A DNA stretch of 31,189 bases from Acanthamoeba lenticulata (GCA_002179805.1 NAVB01001874.1:1-31189); one strand, 5' to 3'. Positions 17,491 to 28,365 are shown, counted from the stretch's first letter. Notes: generated from the letters alone by a model not told the origin. Numbers and translations are program-made.

Positions 17491-18028
17491 CTGAGGCTTT
17501 GGCGTGCACTCAAGCCGATGCAGGTGCGAGTATGATAGTTGCGGTGGTTGAAGGGTGTTATAATAATGGCCCAGTGGCGTTCTTGAATGATACACATGAT
17601 GGTTGCGGGCACACTTCACGCACACCAGACAGGTGTGAGCCCCCACCCGAGCGCCGCTTCGGAGGTTACTTGCAGTCAGGCATCGAGCAACCAACAGCAG
17701 GAATTTGGTACATATTCAACAGAAAGCCCATTGCGCCTACTTTTGTTTCGTTTTTGTTTCGTTGTTGCGTTTCGAGAGCGGGTTCCGCGCAAGAACGTTT
17801 TACACCTTCTTGAATCCCACATATTGGGGCACGCCGTCGCGTCTAGTCCTCTTCACCATCCGTTTCGCGATGCGCTCAACTGCCGAGGACTTAGACGTCT
17901 GACGCACGGACGCACCCTCCGCATCGCGCTGGCCGAGCAGGCATGCCGATCCCTGGTCTCGTGCCTTTCTTTCAGGGCTGCGGTCTCGCTTCCTGGAGTG
18001 CAATTGTTTTCTCTCGTCGGGGTGGTGG
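17491..18028. other. Region upstream of the Rac gene; possible 3' exons of the acidic-protein gene
   Basis: Beyond the Rac promoter, the minus strand holds two open segments, 17853-18101 and 17800-18003, in different frames. The first can be joined in phase to the upstream gene by removing a 35 nt segment with GTGCGT and CGCAG ends, giving a 3' extension rich in Arg and Ser. The intron would be unusually short, so I record it only as possible. Confidence 0.35.
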
Positions 18029-19075
18029 TCATGGAACCTTCTTCAGGCTTCCCGTCAGCAAGCGATCTGCGAGCGAAATGCAACAGGCACACGTTACGCA
18101 CCCTTGGTCACTCTTCGCCCTGGCCAGATGCTGTTCGAGTCGGCGTTTGCACTCTGCCCGAGACTTGAAGACGAAGTAAGATCGACTCACCGTTGATTTC
18201 GGACGGCCCTTGTCGGTGAGCCCTGTTTTCGGGTCGACGTAGTTCGCGTCGACGCGGTGCACGGGACGCTGTGAGAGCGTGTTACGCCAGGATTTGTCTT
18301 CGAAGCCAAGCTCGCTGAGACAGTTGATCAACCGCTCCTTATTTTTGCGGCTGAGCACGTGGCCAGGTTCGAGGTCCGTACGGTCGGCCACGAATTGGGT
18401 CAGGATGTCGTCTTTGGCCAGCTCGCACACCCAGAAAGGCCACCTATCACCTTTACGTCGGCCTGCTTTGTTCGTCCACTTGGCCAAGTGGCCGTGGTCG
18501 CTGATGCGCTCGCGGTCAACCATGAAGCCGAGCTTTACCCTGGCGGCCATCCACTCGAGCACCGCGTCGTCGCACAAGTGCCCTTGGATCGGGATGGGAA
18601 GAGTTCGAGGTTTGCAAGGGAGGCTTTCTTCCTCCTCAGGTTGCGCACCTTCAGATGCATCCTCCCTTTTCTCGGCGGTGTTGTCATCGATGTCGTCTTC
18701 CTCTGCGTCGTTGTCTGCGTCATAGTCGGAATCCTGCTCGGCGTCGTCACTTGACTCAAGCAGCGAATCGAGAACGTGGTAGAGCTCCCTGCTCGGGCTG
18801 GTCTGATCTGCGGCTACTCCATATGCTTTGGCTTCTTCCCGCAAGTCTCCTCCCCCCTCTTCCTTTTCGGAGATGTACAACTCGGGTGCGTCGCTCAACG
18901 CGTCATCACTCTCGAGCTGTTGTGTTGGCCCGCGCTCTACACGCCACTCAGGCAGCTCTCCTTCCTCTTCGTCATCGCTTGCCAGGTAGATAACAACAGG
19001 TCGCTCTCCATTCTTACCCAGTTGCGCAGGGTTCACGCTGAAGACATCCACCTCGAGACACTTGTTCTCTGACAT
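18029..19075 (-). CDS. Acidic protein of unknown family
   Basis: An uninterrupted frame of 348 aa runs from the ATG at 19075. The first 170 or so residues are acidic and low-complexity (ASDDEEEGELPEW, DYDADNDAEEDDIDD). From about residue 180 the sequence becomes globular in character, with evenly spaced Trp and Cys (LEWMAARVKLGFMVDRERI, GDRWPFWVCELAKDD, RKNKERLINCLSELGFEDK), then a basic Tyr/Phe-Arg stretch (KGRPKSTVSRSYFVFKSRAE). KGRPKS resembles an AT-hook core. I recognise no family; a nuclear role is only a guess from the acidic and basic halves. The 3' end is uncertain, because a short intron could replace the last residues (after SDQG) with a longer tail reaching 17853. Confidence 0.6.
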   Translation of the reverse strand: MSENKCLEVDVFSVNPAQLGKNGERPVVIYLASDDEEEGELPEWRVERGPTQQLESDDALSDAPELYISEKEEGGGDLREEAKAYGVAADQTSPSRELYHVLDSLLESSDDAEQDSDYDADNDAEEDDIDDNTAEKREDASEGAQPEEEESLPCKPRTLPIPIQGHLCDDAVLEWMAARVKLGFMVDRERISDHGHLAKWTNKAGRRKGDRWPFWVCELAKDDILTQFVADRTDLEPGHVLSRKNKERLINCLSELGFEDKSWRNTLSQRPVHRVDANYVDPKTGLTDKGRPKSTVSRSYFVFKSRAECKRRLEQHLARAKSDQGCVTCACCISLADRLLTGSLKKVP

Positions 19076-19249
19076 GACTTGCCTCTAGAGGCCCTCTACT
19101 CGACGTTGTTCGCTTTCTGTGCAGGCGACGCCGGCCATGTCACGTCCCTATTTGTCCTTCGCCCATTGGCCAGCCTGCATTTCCTTATCTGTACGTCGAC
19201 AAAAACGACAGCTCTGACAAACAAAAAGCACAAGGCCGCGTGGCCCTCT

Positions 19250-20203
19250 TCAAGGTGTCGGTGCTGGTTTCAGGCCAGAGGGGAAGCTAATGGCGTAGAA
19301 CCGCTCTGAGGACTTCTTGAAGTCGAACTCGAGCATGTGCCGAAAGCGTAGTGCTTGCCCATCGTGAAAGGAGATCACAACGCCAATCTCAAAAACACCC
19401 CAACCACGTCGTCGCAGAGCGAAGGGAGGCTGGTGCAGCACGATTTCAGACGGCGAGAAGGACGGGTGGAGCTTGAATGTCACCTATTGTGTGCCATGTT
19501 GTAAGCATCTTCATACCAGCACAAGCGAATGTGGGTGACGCATCGTACATGCTTGATGCAAGACGATAAGTCGGCATCGTCCACGCCTTTCAGGTACATG
19601 ACCCACGTGTAGGGAACTTCCTTTTCCTCTACAGAGGCGGTGTAGTGAGCATCAGGTCAATAAGGGAGCGCGTGTGGTGAGAGGGAGCGCAGTACTGGAC
19701 GGATGGCAACTGTTGCCGATGACGATCACTTGCTGCGACATGCCTGGGCGTAGTTTGCCTGGTCGATCCGTGGCACATTGGAGCTTCTTCTTACGTGGAC
19801 GAAGCGCCTTCTCCTCCTTTGCCTCTTTCTTCTTGTTCGGTGCTTCAGTTTGTGCCACCACTGCTGGAGGCGCAGATGACGTGCTCGTGCTGGCGCTTGA
19901 TGAAGATGACGAAGATGATGGCGATGGCGTTACTACAGACTCTGTACGCTCCTCTGAAAAAAGCGGAGCCGATTGTGGCGATGATGGCGAAGGCAACCAA
20001 TCGAATGCTTCTGATCCTGCGTAGCCATCGCTCCCTCCGCTGCCAGCCTCTGAGCCGCTGCTCCCACCGACCTCCACATACGACTGGTACCGACCAACAT
20101 CCGAATGAAGGCGAGTTAAGCGACTGCGCCCGGCCGAGAGCCGCGTTGGTGGACGTTGACTTACCGCGTGTGGTTGAGGTAGCGCGCGGGGCAAGGCGTC
20201 CAT
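19250..20203 (-). CDS. YEATS-domain protein (acyl-lysine reader-like)
   Basis: Four exons, 20165-20203, 19696-20083, 19549-19628 and 19250-19483, close in phase to give 246 aa. The N-terminal half is Ser/Pro-rich and then basic (APNKKKEAKEEKALRPRKKK). The YEATS domain fills the C-terminal half: QQVIVIGNS, YTWVMYLKGVDDADLSSCI, then VTFKLHPSF, RRRGWGVFEIGVVISFHDG and RFRHMLEFDF. The two sequence blocks that build the acyl-lysine pocket in AF9, GAS41 and Yaf9 (LHxSF and GWGxF) are both intact. Such readers bind acetylated or crotonylated histone tails in chromatin complexes. Most family members carry YEATS at the N-terminus, so the C-terminal position here is unusual. The start is uncertain: a separate start at 20203 (MDALPRALPQPHA) works, but so does splicing from the kinase gene just upstream. 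Confidence 0.8.
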
Positions 20204-20282
20204 GAGATAAATGGCATTTGAAGCGGGAGCTGTCGCGTTGAGACAAGTCCATGAGCTTCATCAAGCCTGTCAAAGTCAAAGT

Positions 20283-21908
20283 TCATTGGCTCTCGAGGCA
20301 AGACAGGTACGTACCTGACTGTTCAATGAACTGATTGATGATCTCGATGATTTGGGTAAATGATGGGCGGGCCTCGGGCTTGTGCGCCCAGCATTGCTCG
20401 ATGAGGGTGCGCCAGAAGGGCGAGACATGGGCAGGAATTGGCGGACGGTACTGCTTGTAGGCCGCCAAGTTGGCCATCTTGAGCGGCGATCCGATACCTT
20501 TGCCAGCATCAGGTCTGTCAGTTGACCAAGAGCAAATCTCAAGAAGTTCTCAAGGAGACGCACCATCCTCGGGCTGGCGCCCAGAGAAGATGTACCACAT
20601 GGCCATCGCAAACGAATAAACGTCAGCCTTTTCGGTGTAGTCCTCGCCCATGAACACTTCCGGGGCCTGGAATGGCAGATAGCCCACCGCCGCCGTCATC
20701 TTGTCGCCCAGCCCGATCTTGGAGAGGCCGAAGTCGGCCACCTTGGCCGTGTAGTGCCGATCGAGCTGCACGATGGCGCCACGACGACACAAAAGGGTCA
20801 GCCTTGCTCGTGATGACGTTCATGCATGAACGGCGAGGTGTGGCAACAAGACGCGTACAAGGATGTTCTTTGGGGTGAGGTCCCGGTGGAGGATGGGTGG
20901 CACGCGGTTGTGCAGGTAGCACATGCCACGCGCGATGTGCAGGATGATGCGGGACCGTAGAGCGGGGTTGGCCTCCAGAATGTGGAACTTGGACAGCACG
21001 AACTCGTCCAATGAGCCGCCCGCCATGAGCTCGGTGACGATACATCGCTCGGTGTCAACGCAAACGCCCAGGAACTGCACGATGTTCTGGTGGCGCAGCA
21101 AACTGCCACATGTTGAGGTGAGCAAACATGGTCCTAATGAAGAAGAAGACAAATGAGGAACCTGAGCACGCGAATTTCCTTCTCAAAGAGTTGGAGCTGA
21201 TTGCTATCACGAAACTCGCGGCGATAGATGACCTTGACGGCCACTTCCGAGCCGTGCCACGAGCCCTGCCGCACCTCGCCGAAGAAACCCTTACCCAGCA
21301 CGGAGCCCAACTGCAGCTCCTCGTAGCGGATGCAGAGAGCTTGGTCTGGACTCAACACGACATAGAAGGAGGAAAGGTCAGCCGACCGTCATCGCACGGG
21401 AGGAGTGGCGACGTGTCCTACCGAGCGTGCCCAAGTCTGAGGCGGCAGACGAAATGACTTGGCGTGCAACTTGGGGCGATGAAGTAGACGAAGTCGTGGT
21501 GGTAGTCACGTGAGGTTCTTGTGGTGATTCGGCCGTGCTACCGTATGAAGAGGACGAAGACGAGGATGAACGCCCCAAAAGGTCACGGATTGCCTTCGTG
21601 AGGCGTGCGCGGTGACCAAATGAACTGATGCCGAGCTCGTCCTTGAGAACGGAACCCTCCAGCAGGCTGGCGAGGAGGTCGCCAGTTATGTCGTTGGACA
21701 CAAACGCGGCGCGGTATTGGGGCAGTCCCACGCCGTCCGCCGCCGCCAGCCACTGCCCAACTTCCTCAGCACTCCAGGTCTCCACAGGCGTTGTGGGCGC
21801 AGCGTGGGCTGACGTGCCTGGCAAGTTGGAGGGGGGCAGGAGGTTGGAAGTGTTGCTGTGGTAGGGACCAAGAAAAACATGCGTACCTGTGCTTGCTGGC
21901 TGCTCCAT
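20283..21908 (-). CDS. SAM domain plus tyrosine-kinase-like (TKL) protein kinase
   Basis: Five exons, 21422-21908, 21162-21345, 20859-21102, 20564-20765 and 20283-20497, close in phase to give 443 aa. An in-frame ATG at 21947 would add 13 residues. A SAM domain lies near residues 45-110 ([32 protein letters not shown]), followed by a Ser/Thr linker. The kinase domain starts near residue 170. It has a GKGFFGEV glycine loop, VAVKVI lysine, [10 protein letters not shown] catalytic loop, DFGLSK, APEVF and [10 protein letters not shown], so all catalytic residues are present. TKL kinases are numerous in Amoebozoa; SAM domains usually oligomerise or recruit partners. The last exon can stop at 20283, or splice at a strong GTACGTAC donor (20314) into downstream sequence leading to the YEATS exons. 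Confidence 0.88.
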
Positions 21909-22066
21909 GTAGAAGGACAAGCGGCACCAAAAAGCGTCGAGCCTCAACTGGCTTGATCTTCTTGTCTTTTTGTTTTAAAGTACTTTAGGAAATAGGTTTG
22001 TATTGGCAAAAGGTGAAGAAAATGCAAGAGAAAAAAAAAATTACAACCGCCCACCCGCAGGCACGC

Positions 22067-24666
22067 TTACTTGCGCTTGGAGGAGAGGGCGTAGAGCACG
22101 TTGGCGGTGCCGTCGTTGCGCCTGTCCTTGCGGGCCCTCTCCTTGGCCACCTTCTTGGCCTTGCGCTTCTCGTTCCGCTCCTTGGACTTCTCCTTCACCT
22201 CCTCGTCCTCGTCCTCGTCGTCATCCGAGAGCGCGAGACCCTCGTCCATCTCCTTCATCTTGACGGTCTTGAGCTCCTGCTCGAGCATGCCCTGCTTGCG
22301 GTTCCACAAGCTGACGTTCTGCCTCTTTGCCTCCGAGTGCATGGCCACCTTCTTCATCAGCTTGGTCTGCTCCAAGTTCTCCAGACGAGCTACATCACAA
22401 ACCAGAGCGTGAGCCACGTCGAACCACAACAACGGGCATGTTGGAGATGAAGAAGAGGAGGAGGACAGGGGCAGTACCAAAGGTGTATTCGCCCCTCTGG
22501 GCGATCTTCGATGACTTCTGGACGGCGTTGAGGCCCAGCACATCGACGTTGGCAGCCTGCTCGGCCTGCTCGCGGTCGCGAGTGGCCTGCTGCTGGCGGG
22601 AGATGATGCGGACGCACTTCATGCCGTCGAGCTTGGTGTAGCGGATCTGGAGCTGGAAGGGCAGCGCCGGGAGCTCGAGGTCGACGCCGAGGGCCTTGGC
22701 CTCCTCGACCGGGCGCACGCCGTACTCGAAAGTGAAAGCGCTTTCGGTTGTGACGTTGCCCACGTCGCGCGTGATGGAGCTGTTCTTGGCCTCGGAGTCC
22801 TCCTCGCCGTCCTCGCTGCGCACGAAGAGGCCCTTGTGGAGGATCAGCTTCACACTGACGTTGGTGGCGATGATGGGCTGCGACAGGATTGACGAGAACT
22901 CTTGCGTGATGCGCAGCGGATCTGATGATGATGATGATGATGAACGACAGGTTCATGATCGTCAGCCACAAAATACAATGGTGATGATTTTAACTGACGG
23001 ACACGCACCGACAAGGTTGACGCCTCCGTTGGTCTTCTCGGCAAGGGCACCCAGCTGCTCCAAGCGGCAGTCCTGGCCCTTGATCCCGATGATGGAGATC
23101 GTGACACCATTGAGCACCGCAAAGTCCCTGCGAAAGCCCGCAAAGACAACATAAGCGTCAGGATAGAATTCACATCGACTTAGCAGAACATGATCCTCGT
23201 CATACCCGATGCGCTCGTAGAAGCTCTCGGACTCCCTCTTCTTCTCCTCCGTGTTGATCTCGTCCAGCTGGCCCAACCCGACGTTGGAGAGACCATCGGT
23301 GCAAACCACGATCTTTGTTTGTCACGACACAGGAGATGGTGAGCCACTCTGCGCGGGGCTGTTAGAATCAGAAGAAATGGGTGGACGCACCTCGGAGCCA
23401 GGCTGCTTCGAGGCCATGCCGACGCAAACAGCGAGGGCCGGGCCGAGCGCGGTCGGACCAGTCTCCTCGAGGCCAAACACCTTGGCCGAAAGCGCCTGGC
23501 GGGACTTGCCGATGGAAGTGCCCAGCGCCAGCGCTTGACCGGCCTGCAGAAGCTGGTCGTAGTCGTAGAGCTTGTCGCCGGTGATGGTGGTCTCCGGCTG
23601 GTGGCCGTCGCCCACGACGGTCACTTCGCCATTGAAGGCAACGAGGCCCACGCGGCGGTCTGGGTGCTCCTTGGCCATCTGGGAGAGCTGGGCGTCGACG
23701 GCGGCCTGGACCGCCTGGAGGCGGCTCACGTATGTGATATTGCGCCTCTCACGCGGCGCCCATTGGTCGGCACGCTCGGTGTTGAGCGACGCCAGGCGCT
23801 TGCGGGCATCGGTTCCCTTGAGCTCGTGCTTGCCCTCGACCTCTGTGGTCACGCACCTGTTGAATTCACAGGTCAGTAGAGTCGCTAAGAGAGGCAGAGA
23901 AAGAGAAATGAAGAGGGGAGGGGGACGCTACATGCTGCCCGAGATATCGATACAAAAGATGAGCTGCTTCTCGCTGGACGAGGAGCTCCTGGCCACGGCC
24001 TCGCTGGCGGCCTCCAACGTGTAGTCGACCGACTCCTCCGAGGGCATCTGAAGGAGTAGAGGGTGAGTTTTTGTTGCTTGTTAAGAGCACGTGGGTGACA
24101 GCGCACCTCTTCTTCCTCGATGTTAAGCTCGTTGTTGTTAGAGCAGAAGAGGCAGCGCCACACTTGAGGCGCGTCAGCATCCTTGCCCTTCTGCTCCTTG
24201 ATCTGGGACACGTCGATGGCCGACAGAGCTGCCTGGCATTGACTACAGAACACCGGGTCGCCTGGACGCACCGTGTATGTGAGCCTCAGATGGGTGGCCT
24301 CTTTTCGAGGTGGGTGAAGGAGGGGAGAGTACCGGTAGCGACTTGCACATCTTGAGTCAAAGTGCCCAACTTGACCGAGATTACATTGGTATTGGCCTTT
24401 CGCACCTTCTTCCTCCTCAACTGTGGAACAGCAACGGTCAGCTACAAATAATGATAAGGAGGGAAGGAGGAGTCATCTTTTAATACCTTGGTCGCCCAGC
24501 GGCCTGCACTTGGAGTAGCAGCGGGAGCAGCAGGAGGCGGCGGTGGAGCGCTCGAAGTTGTGGTGCTTGAAGCCTCCTCGAGCTCAAGCAAGTCATCAGT
24601 TTCGTTAAACTCAACCTCCTCCTCCGAGTCGGCGTTCAAGTCTACCCATTCAGAACCACACTCCAT
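22067..24666 (-). CDS. Zinc-finger plus von Willebrand factor A domain protein, Sec23/24-like layout
   Basis: Nine exons close in phase: 24487-24666, 24333-24420, 24107-24261, 23932-24047, 23391-23856, 23206-23312, 23009-23127, 22478-22921 and 22067-22389, giving 665 aa. An acidic N-terminus is followed by a four-Cys zinc ribbon (FCSQC near 93, WRCLFCSNNNEL near 128). A vWA domain starts near 165. Its metal-ion-dependent adhesion site is complete: DISGSM at 175-180, Thr315 in GPTALGPA and Asp341 in VVCTDGLSN. A beta-sandwich-like region follows, then a charged coiled coil ending in a KERARKDRR basic stretch. The order of zinc ribbon, vWA trunk and beta-rich region resembles Sec23/Sec24 of the COPII coat. 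However, there is no gelsolin-like end and the intact MIDAS is unlike Sec23, so I treat it as a distinct cytosolic relative of unknown function. Confidence 0.83.
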
Positions 24667-25436
24667 GTCTGTCTTTCTAGCGAGCTATGAAGAGCGTGTG
24701 TGCGTGCGAGTTGAGTGCTTTGTCGTGCTGTCTTTCGCGACTGCTGTGCGTTTTGTTGTTGTGCCGGCACACTCGCGCTTCAGCTTTTTCTCTCTTTCCG
24801 CTGTTCAGCCAAAAGACGAGACCGAACCCAACACGCGGCATTACCCCGACCCAACGGAAAAGTGAAGAGAAAAAAAAAAGGGTCTGTGGCTGGACGGGCG
24901 AGTCAACGCCAAGAGGCACCGCCCAGCGTGGCAGGTCAACTCTCAGCTTGTCAAGAAGGAGCGACGGTAGGGGTTTCTGCAATGCTTCTCCTTTTCTCTG
25001 CAGAGTTCATGGTGGCTTCTCAGGCCACAATCTCGTGTCGACGGGTTTCCCAAAGCCTTCTCTTCTTTCTTGAGTCAACTCAAGTCGTCTCGTCGCTCCA
25101 GGTGCATGTTGCCCTGTACGGCGGTTATTACCTGGCGTGGCTGCCAATATGAGAACTTGAGCAGGAAGCTGGTTCGCTTCAATTTCTCGGTGGGACCAAT
25201 TCAAAAGGCGGGCGACATGAGCGTTGGTTCTTCGCCTTACCGCTACCCAGTACAACAAGCTTCTGACAGCAGCTTTCATCGTGAGAGTCCACCCACCCGT
25301 CTTCGACTTCACCTTCCAACGAAGGTGCAGACGACGACCAAGTTGTAGTTAACCACTGCTTCATCGTAGCCAGTAAGGCTTACTCGCGCCACCCCCAACA
25401 CCCCCAACTCGACCCCCAACCAACCCCCCCTTCGTT
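24667..25436. other. Divergent intergenic region, vWA gene and EF2-like gene
   Basis: About 770 bp separates the two start codons. It should hold both promoters. The last 60 bp before the EF2-like start is a C-rich tract (runs of C with interspersed A), which fits a leader of a translation-related gene. A minus-strand frame of 101 codons at 25007-25312 has no recognisable domain and is not called. Confidence 0.5.
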
Positions 25437-28365
25437 ATGGTACGACCCCTTGTCTCTCTCGCTTCATTCTATTCCACTTGTCTAAGCGCGACAACCAACA
25501 ACTTTTGCAGCCGAACTTCACCCCCGACCAAGTGAGGGCCATCATGGACCGTCAAGACAACATCCGCAACGTTACCGTCATCGCGCACGTCGACCACGGC
25601 AAGTCCACGCTGACCGGTGCGTCACCACGTCGGTTTTGAGTCAACTCATCGCGGCCCCCCAAACACAAGACTCACCCCATTTGTCCTCTCCGCAGACTCG
25701 CTTGTGCGCCATGCGGGCATCTCGTCCAAGAACAGGTTCACCGATGGTCTTGAAGCTGAGCAGCAACGCGGCATCAGCATCAAGGCCACGGGCCTTTCGC
25801 TCTACTTTGAGCTGCCCAACGCCGAGGAGAAGCCTGCCGCCGTCGCCGCCGCCGCCGAGGCCGAGGACAACCGCGAGCCGGCTTCGCTGGAGGGCTTCCT
25901 GCTCAACCTGATCGACTCGCCCGGCCATGTGGACTTCTCCTCGGAGGTGACCGCCGCGCTGCGCGTGACCGACGGCGCGCTGGTGGTGGTCGATTGCGTG
26001 GAGGGCGTGTGCGTGCAAACCAACACTGTCCTACGCCAATCCCTCTCCGAGCGCGTCAAGCCCGTGCTTGTCATGAACAAGCTCGACCGCGCCATCCTCG
26101 AGCAGCAGCTTGTACGTCTTCTACCCTCTTGTTGTTGTCGTTGTTGTTGTAGACGAGCTGGCCTGACCGTGCGGTTCTCCCCGTGTAGGAGCCCGAGGAG
26201 CTCTACGCGCGCTTGTGCCGCACGATCGCGGCGGTCAACGACATCATCGGGATCTACAACGACCAGCTCATGGGCGACGTCTTTGTGCGTCCCGAGGACG
26301 GCACCGTGGCCTTTGCCTCGGGCCTTCACGGCTGGGGCTTCTCGCTGACCACCTTTGCCACGATCTTGGGCAAGAAGCTCGGCGTCGCGCCCGAGAAGCT
26401 CCAGAAGCGCCTCTGGGGCGACAACTTCTACGACCCCGACTCGAAGAAGTGGTGCGCACCACTTTGGCCTCGTTCGACCTGAAAACTGCTGTGCTGTACT
26501 CACTTGGGTCTCCACAGGACCAAGTCCGACGTCTCGCCGACGACGGGCAAGAAGCTTCAGCGCGGCTTCTGCCAGTTCGTGCTGGGCCCGATCTTCAGGA
26601 TCGTCAAGGGCTGCCTGGCCGGCCCTGAGAGGCGCGAAGGGCTCGACCGCTACCTCCAGCAGATGGGCGTCGAGCTCAAGCTCGCCGAGAAGGAGCTCCA
26701 GGGCAAGGACCTCATGAAGTGCGTCATGCCCAAGTTCCTCCCGCTCGCCGACGTACGTGATTCGCTTCGCCCTTCCTCCTTATCCCTCCTCGTTGATGTT
26801 CGCGTCCAATTGGCTCATCCGCGTCTCAACAGGCTCTTCTGGAGATGATGGTGAGGCACTTGCCCTCGCCCGTGTCGGCCCAGCGGTACCGCGTGGAGAA
26901 CCTGTACGAAGGCCCCATGGACGACGAGTGCGCTGACGCCATCCGGCGGTGCGACCCCGAGGGCCCGCTCATGATCTACATCTCCAAGCTGGTGCCCTCG
27001 CCCGACCAGGGCAGCCGCTTCTTCGCCTTTGGCCGCGTCTTCTCGGGCACGGTCCGCAACGGCCTCAAGGTGCGCATCCTCGGCCCAGACTACGTGCCGG
27101 GCGAGAAGACGGACCTCTACGTCAAGAACATCCAGAAGGTGTGCATCGCCATGGGCCGGTCCTTCGAGAACATGGACTCGGTGCCGGCGGGCAACACCGT
27201 GTGCCTGGTGGGCATCGACCAGTACCTGCTCAAGTCGGGCACCATCACGACGAGCGAGGTGGCGCACAACTTCAAGATGATGAAGTTCTCGGTCTCGCCC
27301 GTCGTGCGCGTGGCCGTGCAGGCCAAGCAGCCGGCCGACGTGCCCAAGCTGGCCGAGGGCCTGCGCAAGCTGGTCAAGACTGACCAGTGCGTCCAGTGCT
27401 CCATCGACGACGCCACGGGCGAGATGATCGTCGCCGCCGCGGGCGAGCTCCACCTCGAGATCCTGCTCGGCGACTTGGCCGAGCTGGCCAAGGTCGAGTT
27501 CACCAAGTCGGCGCCGGTGACCTCGTTCAGGGAGACCGTGAGCGAGGCCTCGGAGACCTGCCTGGCCAAGTCGACCAACAAGCACAACCGCCTCTACGTC
27601 GCGGCCCAGCCCTTCCCCGAGGGCCTGGCCGAGGCTGTCGATGGCGGTGGTCTCAGCGTGCTGGCCGACCCGCGCGAACTCGGCCGCGAGCTGGCCGACC
27701 GCTTCGGCTGGGACTCGCTCGAGTGCCGCAAGATCTGGTGCTGGGGCCCGGCCACGACGGGCCCCAACGCGCTCTTTGACACCACCAAGGGCGTGCAGTA
27801 CCTGAACGAGGTCAAGGACTCGATCACCAACGCCTTCCAGTGGGCCACGGGCGAGGGCGCCCTCTGCGGCGAGCCCATGCGCGGCTGCCGCTTCAACATC
27901 GTCGACGTCACGCTCCACGCCGACTCGGCCCACCGCAACGCGCGCCAGATCATGCCGCCGGCCCGCCGCGTGATCCACGCCGCGCAGCTCTCTGCCCGGC
28001 CCAAGTTGCTCGAGCCCGTCTACCTCGTCGAGATCCAGACCGAGGAGTCGGCCATGGGCGGCGTCTACAGCGTCCTGGCCACGCGCCGCGGCCACGTCTT
28101 CTCCTCTGAGCAGCGCGAGGGCACGCCCATCTTCACCCTCAAGGCCTATCTGCCGGTCATGGAGTCCTTCGGCTTCACGTCGGCCCTGCGCGAGGCCACC
28201 TCGGGCAACGCCTTCCCGCAGTGCGTCTTTGACCACTGGCAGGTGATGGCCGGCGACCCGCTCGACGCTACGAGCGCCGTGGGCAAGGCTGTGCTCGGCG
28301 TGCGCAAGCGCAAGGGCCTCAAGCTCGAGCTCCCCGTGGCTGCGGCCCTCATCGACAAGCTCTAA
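25437..28365 (+). CDS. Elongation factor 2 family GTPase, paralogue with a divergent diphthamide loop
   Basis: Six exons close in phase: 25437-25439 (the ATG alone), 25511-25616, 25696-26108, 26189-26451, 26518-26752 and 26833-28365, giving 850 aa, close to the usual EF2 length. All five G-motifs are present: AHVDHGKST, a switch I ending [18 protein letters not shown] and SGLHGWGF. Domains II-V follow, with [23 protein letters not shown] and [12 protein letters not shown] near the end. EF2 drives translocation on the 80S ribosome. Two departures stand out. Switch I is shorter and reads [17 protein letters not shown] instead of the RFTDTRKDEQDRCITIK type. The tip of domain IV reads [10 protein letters not shown], where EF2 has an IHRGGGQI loop. 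The histidine that becomes diphthamide is kept but its Gly-rich neighbours are not. It looks like a second EF2-type gene; whether a standard EF2 exists elsewhere cannot be seen here. Confidence 0.92.

Noticed and set aside
19698..19712. GGCAAC-T-GTTGCC inverted repeat resembling RFX X-box half-sites
   Set aside because: The half-sites are in the reverse order of an X-box (which reads GTTGCC then GGCAAC), and it lies inside the YEATS gene at an exon-intron junction.
25007..25312. 101-codon minus-strand frame between the vWA and EF2-like genes
   Set aside because: No domain, no splice support, and it sits where two promoters are expected.
26815..28236. 473-codon minus-strand frame opposite the EF2-like gene
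   Set aside because: Antisense shadow of strongly biased third-position G/C codons; no domain, and EF2 homology on the plus strand is unambiguous.
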